From Prochlorococcus sp. MIT 1300 (lineage in GTDB: Bacteria > Cyanobacteriota > Cyanobacteriia > PCC-6307 > Cyanobiaceae), in NCBI RefSeq assembly GCF_034092375.1, contig NZ_CP139302.1, forward strand, positions 248,001 through 312,000: DNA of 64,000 bases. The letters run 5' to 3'. Under the pieces are notes generated by a model, which saw only the letters and a program-made list of their open reading frames with translations, had not been told where the DNA came from and made no database searches. Made by a program: the position numbers and the translations under genes. This document shows, piece by piece, positions 56,810 through 64,000 of the stretch; positions within the stretch are counted from its first letter, which is position 1, and each line of letters opens with the position of its first letter.

Positions 56810-56887
56810 ATGGGCTTTATGGATGCAATATGGTCTTTTCAGAGGCCGCGATTAGTAGGGGGTAGATGCATCTCATTTAAAAATTGA
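56810..56887 (+). CDS. Possible 25-residue leader or small peptide
   Basis: ATG 56810 to TGA 56885-56887. The product begins MGFMDAIWSFQRPRLVGG. A purine-rich GAGAGGGA (56793-56800) sits 9 nt before the ATG, a better ribosome-binding site than most genes here have. The stop codon lies inside a small hairpin (ATTGA/TCAAT, 56883-56896). It could be a leader peptide for rlmD or a product of the structured RNA; no homologue recognised. Confidence 0.35.
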   Translation: MGFMDAIWSFQRPRLVGGRCISFKN

Positions 56888-56971
56888 TTTTTCAATGGCC
56901 CAAGAACCTGGCAACAGGTGAACCGCGAGTCGTCTACCCATTCCCGAACGAGACTCGCTATACGCCCTAAC

Positions 56972-57046
56972 ACGAGTCTTGCCTGCATATAATAAGACTC
57001 ACTATAAGACTCGATACGAGTCTTACCTGCGTACAATTAGACTTGC
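56972..57046. repeat. Imperfect tandem repeat with GAGTC/GACTC palindromes
   Basis: Two copies of a unit starting ACGAGTCTT at 56972 and 57016 match at 24 of the first 28 bases (44-bp period). Each holds CCTGC and AGACT. Between them TAAGACTCG-ATA-CGAGTCTTA (57005-57025) is a perfect 9-bp inverted repeat, and GAGTCTT (56974-56980) also pairs with AAGACTC (56994-57000). A related pair GCGAGTC/GACTCGC lies at 56925-56958. Confidence 0.65.
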
Positions 57047-57086
57047 ATTAAAGCTTCAAGCGAACCCAAATGAGGGTAACGAAATA

Positions 57087-58463
57087 ATGAAATTCTTAGA
57101 TGAGAAATTGAAGGCGGGTATGAAATTGGAGGTTGTTTGCAGAGATATTGATTCAGACGGTAAAGGGATCTGCACCTACAAAAAGATTATTATTGCCTCA
57201 AATAATTTAATCCCAGGCGAAAGAGCGATTGTCCAACTTGAATACACTCGTGGGTCACGTTGGATTGGTAAAACCATAAAAAGGTTATCTTCCTCGGAAG
57301 GCCGTCAAAAAGAAATGTGTCGGCATGCTAAGTATTGTGGTGGCTGCAATCTACAACATTTAACGGACGATTTTGAAATAAGCTATAAGAAAAATATGGT
57401 AAGTGAGGTCTTTTCAAGAATTGGAGGAATAAATTGGCAAATGCCATTAGTTAAAAGGGTTAGAACTTGTTCTTATGGTTACAGGAATAGGGCTATTCTT
57501 CCAATTAATGAATACTCTAAATCAGATTATGACATTGGTTATTTTCAACCAAGATCTCATAAAATTGTTAACATTAAAGAATGCCCAGTATTACATCCAG
57601 TACTAGAGAAACTCCTCTTCCAGGTAATATCTGACTTGCGAGATCAACGAAGTAATACTACTAATTCACTCCTTGTTGGTACGAAACTAAAACATATATG
57701 TTTTAGACTCGCTGAGAATACTAGTCGAATTATTATTACACTAGTTGCGAGTTCATATAATATAAGCAATCTTAAAAAGTTAGGCTTTTACTGGGTTGAC
57801 AAATACAATACAGTTGTTGGTGTGGGTCTAAATATTCAGTCTATGAATACAAACGTTATATTTGGCAAAAAAAATTTCCACTTAGCTGGCGAACGATTCC
57901 TAACTGAAAACTTTTCTAATCTTCAATTTCTTCTTTCTGGACAATCATTTTTCCAAGTTAATACTCTGGAGGCTCAAGAGGCTGTAAGAATGATAATTGA
58001 ATGGTTTGTTCAAAAAAATGTAAAAGAAATTATAGATGCATACTCTGGCATTGGTACTATAAGCTTACCCTTAGCAGCCAATGGTTTTAAAGTTATTGGC
58101 TTAGAGTCAAATGTTCATTCTGTTGAATGCGCTCGACTAAACGCCAGCCTAAATAATTTAGTAAATGTAGATTTCGAATGTATAGATGTTAATAATCGGT
58201 TGAAGGACCTAATGTCTAAATCTCATTCTCTGGTATTAGATCCACCAAGAAAAGGGCTAGGTTCAAAACTAATAGATGCAATACTTCTAAAGAAACCACT
58301 CCATATTGCATATTTGAGCTGTTCCCCATCAACCCTCTCAAGGGACTTAAGTCTCCTAGTAGGAGAAGATTATGGTACCTACAAGATTGAGAAGATCCAA
58401 CCAATTGATTTTTTCCCACAAACTACACATGTCGAATGTTTAGTTTTTCTAAACAGGAATTAA
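57087..58463 (+). CDS. rlmD: 23S rRNA (uracil-C5)-methyltransferase RlmD/RumA family
   Basis: 458 residues from ATG 57087. TRAM domain first (EVVCRDIDSDGKGIC), then the iron-sulfur cluster motif CRHAKYCGGCNLQ, a SAM-binding Rossmann part (EIIDAYSGIGTISLPLA) and the catalytic loop YLSCSPSTLSRDL with its nucleophilic cysteine. Adds methyl to a uridine of 23S rRNA; which position is a family inference. The frame stays open back to a TTG at 56979, but that part translates the repeat region and is not protein-like. GAGGGT 10-15 nt upstream supports 57087. Last 4 bp overlap convergent pheT. Confidence 0.88.
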   Translation: MKFLDEKLKAGMKLEVVCRDIDSDGKGICTYKKIIIASNNLIPGERAIVQLEYTRGSRWIGKTIKRLSSSEGRQKEMCRHAKYCGGCNLQHLTDDFEISYKKNMVSEVFSRIGGINWQMPLVKRVRTCSYGYRNRAILPINEYSKSDYDIGYFQPRSHKIVNIKECPVLHPVLEKLLFQVISDLRDQRSNTTNSLLVGTKLKHICFRLAENTSRIIITLVASSYNISNLKKLGFYWVDKYNTVVGVGLNIQSMNTNVIFGKKNFHLAGERFLTENFSNLQFLLSGQSFFQVNTLEAQEAVRMIIEWFVQKNVKEIIDAYSGIGTISLPLAANGFKVIGLESNVHSVECARLNASLNNLVNVDFECIDVNNRLKDLMSKSHSLVLDPPRKGLGSKLIDAILLKKPLHIAYLSCSPSTLSRDLSLLVGEDYGTYKIEKIQPIDFFPQTTHVECLVFLNRN

Positions 58464-60913
58464 GTACGTATTACAGCATTAAAAGTCTTGATTACTGAAT
58501 TTATGATTTTCTCGTGCAAAGGATATATATCTTTTTCCGTCAGAGTCAGCTTCTTATCTCTATAAGTAAGCCGGAAGGTCTTACTACATTTACCAGTTCC
58601 TAATTCTTTTCCTTCATAGGTATCTATAAGCTCAACTTTCTCTAAAAGACTTTTACCAGCCTTTTTTATTACAGAATAGACATCCATAGAGGGGCAGTCA
58701 ATGTCTAGGATAATAGATATGTCTCTTTCCATTGCTGGCATTATAGAGAAATCTTTATATGTAGTTACCCAATTATTTGTTCTCGTAGCTGCTACTAACA
58801 GGCTAGAGAAGTCAAGTTCAAATATATAGGAAATTGTTGGCATATCGTAATTTCTAGAGAGGTTTGGATGTATTTGGCCAAAAAAGCCCACATCTCTTCC
58901 TTCAAGTTTTATTGAAGCCGATCTTCCAGGGTGCAATATTGAATTTGTTGATAACAGCTTGTCAGTTACTTGTAACTTCATAGAAAGAAAAACTTCCTGA
59001 AGTATACCCCTAGCTTCATAATAATTCAGACTTGGATTCTTATCCTGTTGAGACCATTTCTCCATTCGTCGTTTTCCAGAAATCAGACCTCCTAATACCT
59101 GCTTTTCTTCAACTCCAATAGTATCTTTCGGAGAGTAAATTTTACCTATCTCATAAATCCAATTTGACGTTTGACCAGAATCTAAGTTTCGTTTCACTAT
59201 TTTTAAATGTTCTTCATATAGATTTGTCCTTAAGAAACTTGTTTCAGCCAAAAGTGGATTAGATACCCCTATTCTGTTTTCGTTTAAGCTCCCCTCTCCA
59301 ACGAGAGAAAGGGTTGTTATTTCCTGAACTCCTATAGCGCAAAGTTTTCTTCTAAACATTCTTTCTGCGAGCTGAGTAACTGATAGTCCTCCTGGCTTAA
59401 TCGGGTTTGGTAGATCTGATTTGAATTTATCGTATCCTATTAATCTTGCAATTTCCTCAATCAGATCGACCTCCCTTGTAAGATCTTTATCTCTGAAAGG
59501 CGGAATAGAAACTACCCAACCCTTTTCATTATCAATTAATACACAGCCAAGTGATTCTAATACTTGTCGAATTTCCTTATCGCCTATGTAATGTACTACT
59601 GATCCTATATTTTCCAATGGGCCTAGCAAATTATGAATTGCAGATCTACGAAGAATTACCTTGGGTTGATCAAGATATTTAATTCCGTTGAACCAAGTTT
59701 TAGTATCACCTACTGTTGTTATTCCCTTTAGCAGTTCTACGGCCCTATGAGCCGAAGATATCGTTTGATTGAGAGGAATACCTTTTTCAAAACGACTACT
59801 TGATTCTGTTCGGAGTCCAACAGCGCGCGATGATTTTCTTACGGACTCCGATGTGAAAATTGCTGACTCTAACCATATTTCAGAAGTCTTACTTGTCACA
59901 GCACTATCCTGACTTCCTAAAACTCCTGCTATTGCTACTGGTACATCACAACAAGTTACCAAATGAGAATCAGTATCTAAAGCATATGATTTCCCGTCAA
60001 GGCCAATAAATTCCTCACCTTTGTAAGCTTTACGTTGTCCAAAGTCATTTGCAGAAACGGTTTTACCTGCTATTTTTTCCAAAGCCAAGGCATCAAAAGC
60101 ATGCAGTGGCTGACCCTGCTCTAACATTACATAATTGCAGATATCAACTATTAGATTCACTGACTTTATACCTGATCTTAATAACCTTCTACTAATTGTT
60201 AGTGGAGTTTTACAACTAGTATTTATATCTTTAATATTAGTGGCAGCATATAATCCTGATTCTTTTATAAAACTACTAGTTAGACTATCAGCTTTAAATT
60301 CACAGCACTCTATAATATTATTCTGCGTTGGAAAATTTAATTTTGAATTTGTGAGAGCTCCTACCTCTCTTGCTATTCCCATCATTGACATGCCGTCAGG
60401 CCTATTAGCTGTGATCGCCAAATCCAGGATCTGATCATTGAGCCCAAATATTTCTGAAACGCTTGCACCTAAGCCTGGCAGCTCATTCGAATGATCCTCA
60501 AGTATTGCTATTCCTTCCGATGAGTCAGAAAGCCCAAGTTCACTCAGTGAGCAGATCATTCCCGAACTTCTGACACCTCTTAGTTCGCTTTCTTTTATTT
60601 TTATATTTACAGCGGGTAGAGAAGTCCCAACCACTGCAACTGGGACATGGATTCCTTCTCGAACATTTTTGGCTCCACAGACGATCTGAAGAGCCTCTGT
60701 GTCACCAACATTGACCTTGCAGACACTTAATTTGTCTGCATCTGGATGAGCTTCCCGAGACTCAACAAACCCAACTACTACACCCTTAGCTGAAAGGGAA
60801 AGGTCCTCTATAGCCTCTACCTCAAAACCTGCCATCGACAGACTTTCAGATAGCTCATCTACGGTTTGAGCAACCTGTACAAGATCCTTTAGCCAGGAGA
60901 TTGAAACCCGCAT
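58460..60913 (-). CDS. pheT: Phenylalanyl-tRNA synthetase beta subunit
   Basis: 817 residues. N-terminal SWLKDLV and a tRNA-binding (EMAP-like) domain around VGFVESREAHPDADKLSVCKVNVG; B3/4 editing region; B5 domain (ILRRSAIHNLLG); catalytic-like core (EEIARLIGYDKF); C-terminal FDX-ACB domain (KDFSIMPAMERDISIILD). Pairs with PheS (not in the window). Complete and of usual length. ATG at 60913; overlaps rlmD by 4 bp tail to tail. Confidence 0.97.
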   Translation of the reverse strand: MRVSISWLKDLVQVAQTVDELSESLSMAGFEVEAIEDLSLSAKGVVVGFVESREAHPDADKLSVCKVNVGDTEALQIVCGAKNVREGIHVPVAVVGTSLPAVNIKIKESELRGVRSSGMICSLSELGLSDSSEGIAILEDHSNELPGLGASVSEIFGLNDQILDLAITANRPDGMSMMGIAREVGALTNSKLNFPTQNNIIECCEFKADSLTSSFIKESGLYAATNIKDINTSCKTPLTISRRLLRSGIKSVNLIVDICNYVMLEQGQPLHAFDALALEKIAGKTVSANDFGQRKAYKGEEFIGLDGKSYALDTDSHLVTCCDVPVAIAGVLGSQDSAVTSKTSEIWLESAIFTSESVRKSSRAVGLRTESSSRFEKGIPLNQTISSAHRAVELLKGITTVGDTKTWFNGIKYLDQPKVILRRSAIHNLLGPLENIGSVVHYIGDKEIRQVLESLGCVLIDNEKGWVVSIPPFRDKDLTREVDLIEEIARLIGYDKFKSDLPNPIKPGGLSVTQLAERMFRRKLCAIGVQEITTLSLVGEGSLNENRIGVSNPLLAETSFLRTNLYEEHLKIVKRNLDSGQTSNWIYEIGKIYSPKDTIGVEEKQVLGGLISGKRRMEKWSQQDKNPSLNYYEARGILQEVFLSMKLQVTDKLLSTNSILHPGRSASIKLEGRDVGFFGQIHPNLSRNYDMPTISYIFELDFSSLLVAATRTNNWVTTYKDFSIMPAMERDISIILDIDCPSMDVYSVIKKAGKSLLEKVELIDTYEGKELGTGKCSKTFRLTYRDKKLTLTEKDIYPLHEKIINSVIKTFNAVIRT

Positions 60914-61262
60914 AGATCAACTTGTGTTAGTTGAGATCCTAGTTACATGACCATCATTTGATCATCGAGGGGCCTTGCTAGTACGATCTATTGTTGTGAT
61001 TTCAATTCGCTTAAGCGGCGTAACGCTCTACTTAAATCAATCAAGAGGGCGTCCGGATAGAGTGATGCACACAAGTCGCTCTAAAGGCCGGTCCATTCCC
61101 GCCAGATGCTGTTAAGAGCTGTGTACCCCACACACCCATAGCAGCTCAGGAAGACTCCCTAACGGCTGGAGATCAAGCAGGTCTGACCGGACATCCTCAT
61201 GTCAATTCTCTTATTGAGAGGAATTGACCAAAAGACCACGTCAAAATCCACCGTTCGTAAAA
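60914..61262. other. 349-bp GC-richer noncoding region before rpsR, with alternative stems
   Basis: No gene of usual size. Base composition is richer in G+C than the flanks, as in structured RNA. Stems seen: GTAACGCTCTA (61020-61030) with TAGAGTGATGC (61058-61068); the same TAGAGTG (61058-61064) with CGCTCTA (61077-61083), so the two exclude each other; GAGCTG/CAGCTC (61116-61121, 61142-61147); GACAT/ATGTC (61190-61203), which competes with GTCAATTC/GAATTGAC (61201-61208, 61221-61228). A 39-codon GTG frame (60996-61115) in the middle is not convincing. tRNA-, tmRNA- and SRP-like signatures were looked for and not found. Confidence 0.5.
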
Positions 61263-61484
61263 ATGTCCAATTCATTCTTCAAAAAGCGCTTATCCCCTAT
61301 CAAACCAGGTGAGCCAATCGACTATAAGGATGTAGATCTTCTTAAGAAGTTCATAACTGATAGAGGTAAGATTCTTCCAAGACGGTTGACTGGACTGACT
61401 GCAAAACAACAAAGGGATTTAACAACCGCCGTCAAAAGGGCCCGCATAGTAGCTTTACTTCCTTTCGTAAACCCAGAAGGATGA
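61263..61484 (+). CDS. rpsR: 30S ribosomal protein S18
   Basis: 73 residues from ATG 61263: [38 protein letters not shown], and [14 protein letters not shown], as in cyanobacterial S18. The frame is open 13 codons further upstream, but homologues begin at this Met. The large-subunit protein L33 gene (rpmG), often just upstream in cyanobacteria, is not visible here. 38 bp before the ribonuclease gene. Confidence 0.95.
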   Translation: MSNSFFKKRLSPIKPGEPIDYKDVDLLKKFITDRGKILPRRLTGLTAKQQRDLTTAVKRARIVALLPFVNPEG

Positions 61485-61522
61485 CCTCGCTTACCTAGAG
61501 ATCACAAGGAATATTCATTAGA

Positions 61523-62839
61523 GTGGTTTGCCATACACCCGATATAGGAGCAGAACTCCCTAATAGTTTCCCCAAAGAAGCTCTTACCCAGGCCGCATCC
61601 TTAGCAGAAGACCATAAAGACCTTCTCAATCTTGACAGTGACCGCCTGGATCTAACTCATTTAGTCACGTACACAATTGACGATGATGACGCTTTTGAAA
61701 TAGATGACGCAATCTCATTACAGACTATAGGCAATCAACAATGGATCTGGATTCACATAGCCGATCCAAGTAGGTATATAGGCATTGATACTCCATTAGA
61801 TTTAGAGGCTCGTAAACGAGCAATCAGTGTCTACCTCACTGACAAGGTAATATCCATATATCCCGAGGTTATAGCAAAATCGGTTTTAAGCCTTAATGCA
61901 GGCAGAAAATGTCCAGCTATGAGTGCAGGAGTACATTTAGACGAGTCGGGTGAAGTAATTAAATATCGTATAGAACGAACGTTTATCAAGCCAAAGTATA
62001 GACTTACGTATAAGGATGCAGATGAGTTGATAGACTTTGCTCCAACTGAAGAAATAGATCTTGCAGTTCTATCCAAATTACTTAAAGTAAGATTAAACTG
62101 GCGACTAAGTCAGTCTGCTATACAGCTTGAACAACCTATAGGTCGATTTCGGGCGAAAAATAATAAGCTAACAGTTGAAATTCTAGAACCATCAGTTGCA
62201 AGAAGTCTGGTCTCAGAAGCGATGATTTTGTATGGAACAGTAGTTGCACAACATTGTATAGCTAATCAACTAACAGTGCCGTTTAGAAGTCAGAGCAGAT
62301 TCGAATTACCTCCAAATTCCTCACTTATTAACTTGCCTGAAGGTCCAGTAAGAAATACAACCATAAGAACTAACATGACAAAGGGTATAAGTGGTATAAA
62401 ACCCTCCCCACATTTTAGTATGGGTTTGGATGCTTATGTCCAGGCGACCTCCCCTATTCGACGCTACAGTGATTTAATTATACAGAGACAGATTATCTCA
62501 TTCAGCACGGGTAGACCACAATATTCCGACGAAGATATACTATCACTGATAGACGAATTGTCTGCAGCTTCTAAGCAGTCCTTAGCCATAACAAGAGAAG
62601 ACCAATATTATTCAAGATATTTATGGTTTAAGAATTCCTCTGCAAATCACTATAGTGCACAATTCCTTAGATGGCTTCGTCCAAACGAGGGAATCGCACT
62701 AGTTCACATAACATCCCTTGCGATGGACCTGCCTTCTAAAATTAAAGGTGTACGAGATCTTCCGCCAGGTTCCCTACTTAAAATAAGAGTTGATTCTATT
62801 GACGACAAGACCTTCAAAATCTATCTTGTTAATGAATAA
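61523..62839 (+). CDS. RNase II/R-type 3'-5' exoribonuclease, RNB domain only
   Basis: 438 residues. The RNB catalytic domain is seen with YTIDDDDAFEIDDAISL (metal-binding aspartates), LDLEARKRAISVYL and SPIRRYSDLIIQRQII; it ends in a short OB-like stretch (ALVHITSLAMDLPSKI ... IRVDSIDDKTFKIYLV). The N-terminal cold-shock domains of RNase II/R (which would add some 150-200 residues) are absent; rpsR ends 38 bp upstream, so there is no room for them. Start GTG 61523 with AAGGA 12 nt before it. Confidence 0.87.
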   Translation: MVCHTPDIGAELPNSFPKEALTQAASLAEDHKDLLNLDSDRLDLTHLVTYTIDDDDAFEIDDAISLQTIGNQQWIWIHIADPSRYIGIDTPLDLEARKRAISVYLTDKVISIYPEVIAKSVLSLNAGRKCPAMSAGVHLDESGEVIKYRIERTFIKPKYRLTYKDADELIDFAPTEEIDLAVLSKLLKVRLNWRLSQSAIQLEQPIGRFRAKNNKLTVEILEPSVARSLVSEAMILYGTVVAQHCIANQLTVPFRSQSRFELPPNSSLINLPEGPVRNTTIRTNMTKGISGIKPSPHFSMGLDAYVQATSPIRRYSDLIIQRQIISFSTGRPQYSDEDILSLIDELSAASKQSLAITREDQYYSRYLWFKNSSANHYSAQFLRWLRPNEGIALVHITSLAMDLPSKIKGVRDLPPGSLLKIRVDSIDDKTFKIYLVNE

Positions 62840-62939
62840 TTCTATAGGAAACACCACTAGCGATTTCTAATGCAGTTTTACTCCTTCAAGGAATATTCTC
62901 AAGCCCTCGTCAGGTCCTCAGCCAAAAGTTCTAATTGAA

Positions 62940-64000
62940 ATGAAATTCACAATTACAACTCCACTCTACTATGTTAATGACAAGCCTCATTTAGGTAGTC
63001 TTTATACAACTCTCGCCTGTGACACCATTTCACGTTTTCATCGATTAGAAGGTAATGAAGTAATCTTTATAACCGGGGTCGATGAACATGGTCAGAAAAT
63101 ATTAAGAACAGCTGAATCAAAGAATCTTACGCCCAAGGAACATTGCGATATTATTTGTACAAAATATAAGGAATTATGGCATCTATGGGATATTTCCTAT
63201 GATAGATTTGTTCGAACCACTGACAATTTGCACAAGCCAATTGTAGAATCATTTTTCAAAATAGTAGAGGCATCAGGCGATATCTATATTGGAAGACAGC
63301 AGGGTTGGTATTGTGTTGGATGCGAAGAATACAAAGATGTGGAAAGTAATTCCGAAGAACCTATCTGTCCGATTCATAATAGGAAACTAGAATGGCGAGA
63401 CGAGGAGAACCTATTTTTTAGACTCTCTAAATATCAGTCACAAATCGAACAACTTATTAGTAAAGAAGGCTTTATTCTTCCCAAATCGCGAAAAAATGAA
63501 ATTGAAAACTTTGTAAAGAAAGGCTTAAGAGATTTTTCCATTTCAAGGGTAGATCTTCCATGGGGAATAGAGGTTCCTGGTTACAAGCAACATACATTCT
63601 ATGTATGGTTTGATGCATTAATAGGATATTTGTCAGCATTAAATCCGTCTGGTGAGAATATTACTTTGAATCAATTGAAAAGTCATGGCTGGCCAGCATC
63701 TGTGCATGTTATAGGTAAAGACATTCTGCGATTCCATGCCGTCTATTGGCCGGCAATGCTTATATCAGCTGGCTTACCTTTACCAGCACAGGTGTTTGGA
63801 CATGGTTTTTTAACCCGTGAAGGGCAAAAAATGGGTAAATCTCTTGGAAATGTTCTTGATCCGAATGAGCTTTACCATAAATATGGTCAAGATGCCGTGC
63901 GCTGGTATCTATTAAAAGACTTCCAATTCGGGCATGATGGAGACTTTCAGGAACAGCGATTTGTAGAGCTTATAAACAACGACCTTTCAAATACGATAGG
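62940..64000 (+). CDS. metG: Methionyl-tRNA synthetase, 3' end cut by window edge
   Basis: Frame open from ATG 62940 to the end of the window, about 353 codons of an expected 500 or so. MKFTITTPLYYVNDKPHLGS holds the HIGH-type motif (PHLGS); VDEHGQKI follows, then a knuckle with cysteines (CVGCEEY, CPIHNR), and FYVWFDALIGY and KDILRFHAVYWPA of the core. The second signature reads KMGKSLGN, a KMSKS variant common in this family. Anticodon-binding domain is off the window. Confidence 0.94.
   Translation, partial: MKFTITTPLYYVNDKPHLGSLYTTLACDTISRFHRLEGNEVIFITGVDEHGQKILRTAESKNLTPKEHCDIICTKYKELWHLWDISYDRFVRTTDNLHKPIVESFFKIVEASGDIYIGRQQGWYCVGCEEYKDVESNSEEPICPIHNRKLEWRDEENLFFRLSKYQSQIEQLISKEGFILPKSRKNEIENFVKKGLRDFSISRVDLPWGIEVPGYKQHTFYVWFDALIGYLSALNPSGENITLNQLKSHGWPASVHVIGKDILRFHAVYWPAMLISAGLPLPAQVFGHGFLTREGQKMGKSLGNVLDPNELYHKYGQDAVRWYLLKDFQFGHDGDFQEQRFVELINNDLSNTI

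Larger units (their letters stand above)
56388..57086. other. 699-bp noncoding island rich in inverted repeats
   Basis: The only long gene-poor stretch apart from the rpsR leader. In order: the post-gene stem (56395-56434); a two-tier stem (outer AGGCTCAT 56570-56577 / ATGAGCCT 56613-56620, inner CAATAAAAATT/AATTTTATTG 56582-56604); a 17-bp perfect hairpin (56726-56768); a 25-codon ORF; a run of small palindromes built on GAGTC/GACTC (56925-57025); and an imperfect 44-bp-period tandem repeat (56972 and 57016). One or more small RNAs or a regulated leader of rlmD are the likeliest explanations. Confidence 0.6.

Noticed and set aside
56979-57086. N-terminal extension of rlmD from a TTG
   Set aside because: It translates the palindrome/repeat region, is unlike the family, and a good Shine-Dalgarno sits before ATG 57087.
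57920-58420. Frameshift or decay in rlmD
   Set aside because: All SAM-binding and catalytic motifs are in one open frame; the gene is intact.
60960-61115. tmRNA, SRP RNA or RNase P RNA in the rpsR upstream region
   Set aside because: No T-arm (TTCGANNCC), tag-coding stretch, SRP loop (AGGTCCGGAAGGAAGC) or RNase P core word was found.
61224-61262. 13-codon extension of rpsR
   Set aside because: S18 homologues begin at the later Met; the extension overlaps the leader hairpin.
1-64000. CRISPR array, insertion sequence, prophage or other mobile system
   Set aside because: No regularly spaced direct repeats, transposase, integrase or phage gene was seen; gene content is core throughout.

Overview
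The window looks like a stretch of chromosome from a marine picocyanobacterium, most likely a low-GC Prochlorococcus. This is inferred from family recognition, not a database search. Pointers are a photosystem I subunit (PsaK), the cyanobacterial/plastid families DUF2499, DUF3593, DUF1257, DUF1995, DUF2237, DUF3110 and DUF4330, HemJ, a glucosylglycerol-type osmolyte operon, an aerobic-type CobN beside a B12-dependent MetH, AT-rich DNA, very short intergenic gaps, and no insertion sequence, phage gene, CRISPR array or rRNA.

Layout. 1-4.7 kb: ilvA (cut by the left edge) divergent from dxs, then an FAD oxidoreductase. 4.7-5.7 kb: psaK, DUF3593 and DUF2499 on the minus strand. 5.8-11.3 kb: a tightly overlapping minus-strand operon ggpS-ggtB-ggtC-ggtD-ggtA (compatible-solute synthesis plus ABC uptake). 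11.3-16.6 kb: a Tat-exported PrxQ, rpmB, htpG, a two-cluster ferredoxin, hisZ and an inositol-monophosphatase gene. 16.7 kb: tRNA-Ser(GGA). 16.8-19.6 kb: pstC-pstA-pstB. 19.7-24.6 kb: dnaK-dnaJ, DUF3110, murQ, a cyclophilin. 24.6-30.3 kb: ribBA divergent from argC, purN, DUF1257 and an M61 peptidase. 30.5-39.4 kb: pgi, leuS, dapF, a NifS-like desulfurase, DUF1995, DUF4330 and a penicillin-binding D-Ala-D-Ala carboxypeptidase. 39.4-44.7 kb: a coiled-coil protein, coaD, flavin reductase, uvrC, hemJ and a PHP protein. 44.7-53.1 kb: cobN divergent from ilvE, then metH. 53.3-56.4 kb: small conserved genes, an Ap4A-phosphorylase-like gene and a ribbon-helix-helix/J-domain fusion. 57.1-64 kb: rlmD, pheT, rpsR, a short RNase II/R-type enzyme and metG (cut by the right edge).

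Most genes are core housekeeping and need little comment. The parts the gene list does not explain are noncoding or tiny. (1) A 0.7-kb island at 56.39-57.09 kb is packed with inverted repeats, an imperfect tandem repeat and a 25-codon ORF with a well-placed ribosome-binding site. (2) The 349-bp region before rpsR is GC-richer than its surroundings and holds two sets of mutually exclusive stems. (3) A 48-codon reading frame before pgi is interrupted by a single TGA. (4) A 41-codon ORF follows metH. I found no convincing new multi-gene system; these are the best places to look.

Several coding starts were moved from the longest possible frame on the basis of family length, ribosome-binding sites or overlap: murQ, ribBA, the M61 peptidase, coaD, uvrC, cobN, ilvE, rlmD and rpsR.
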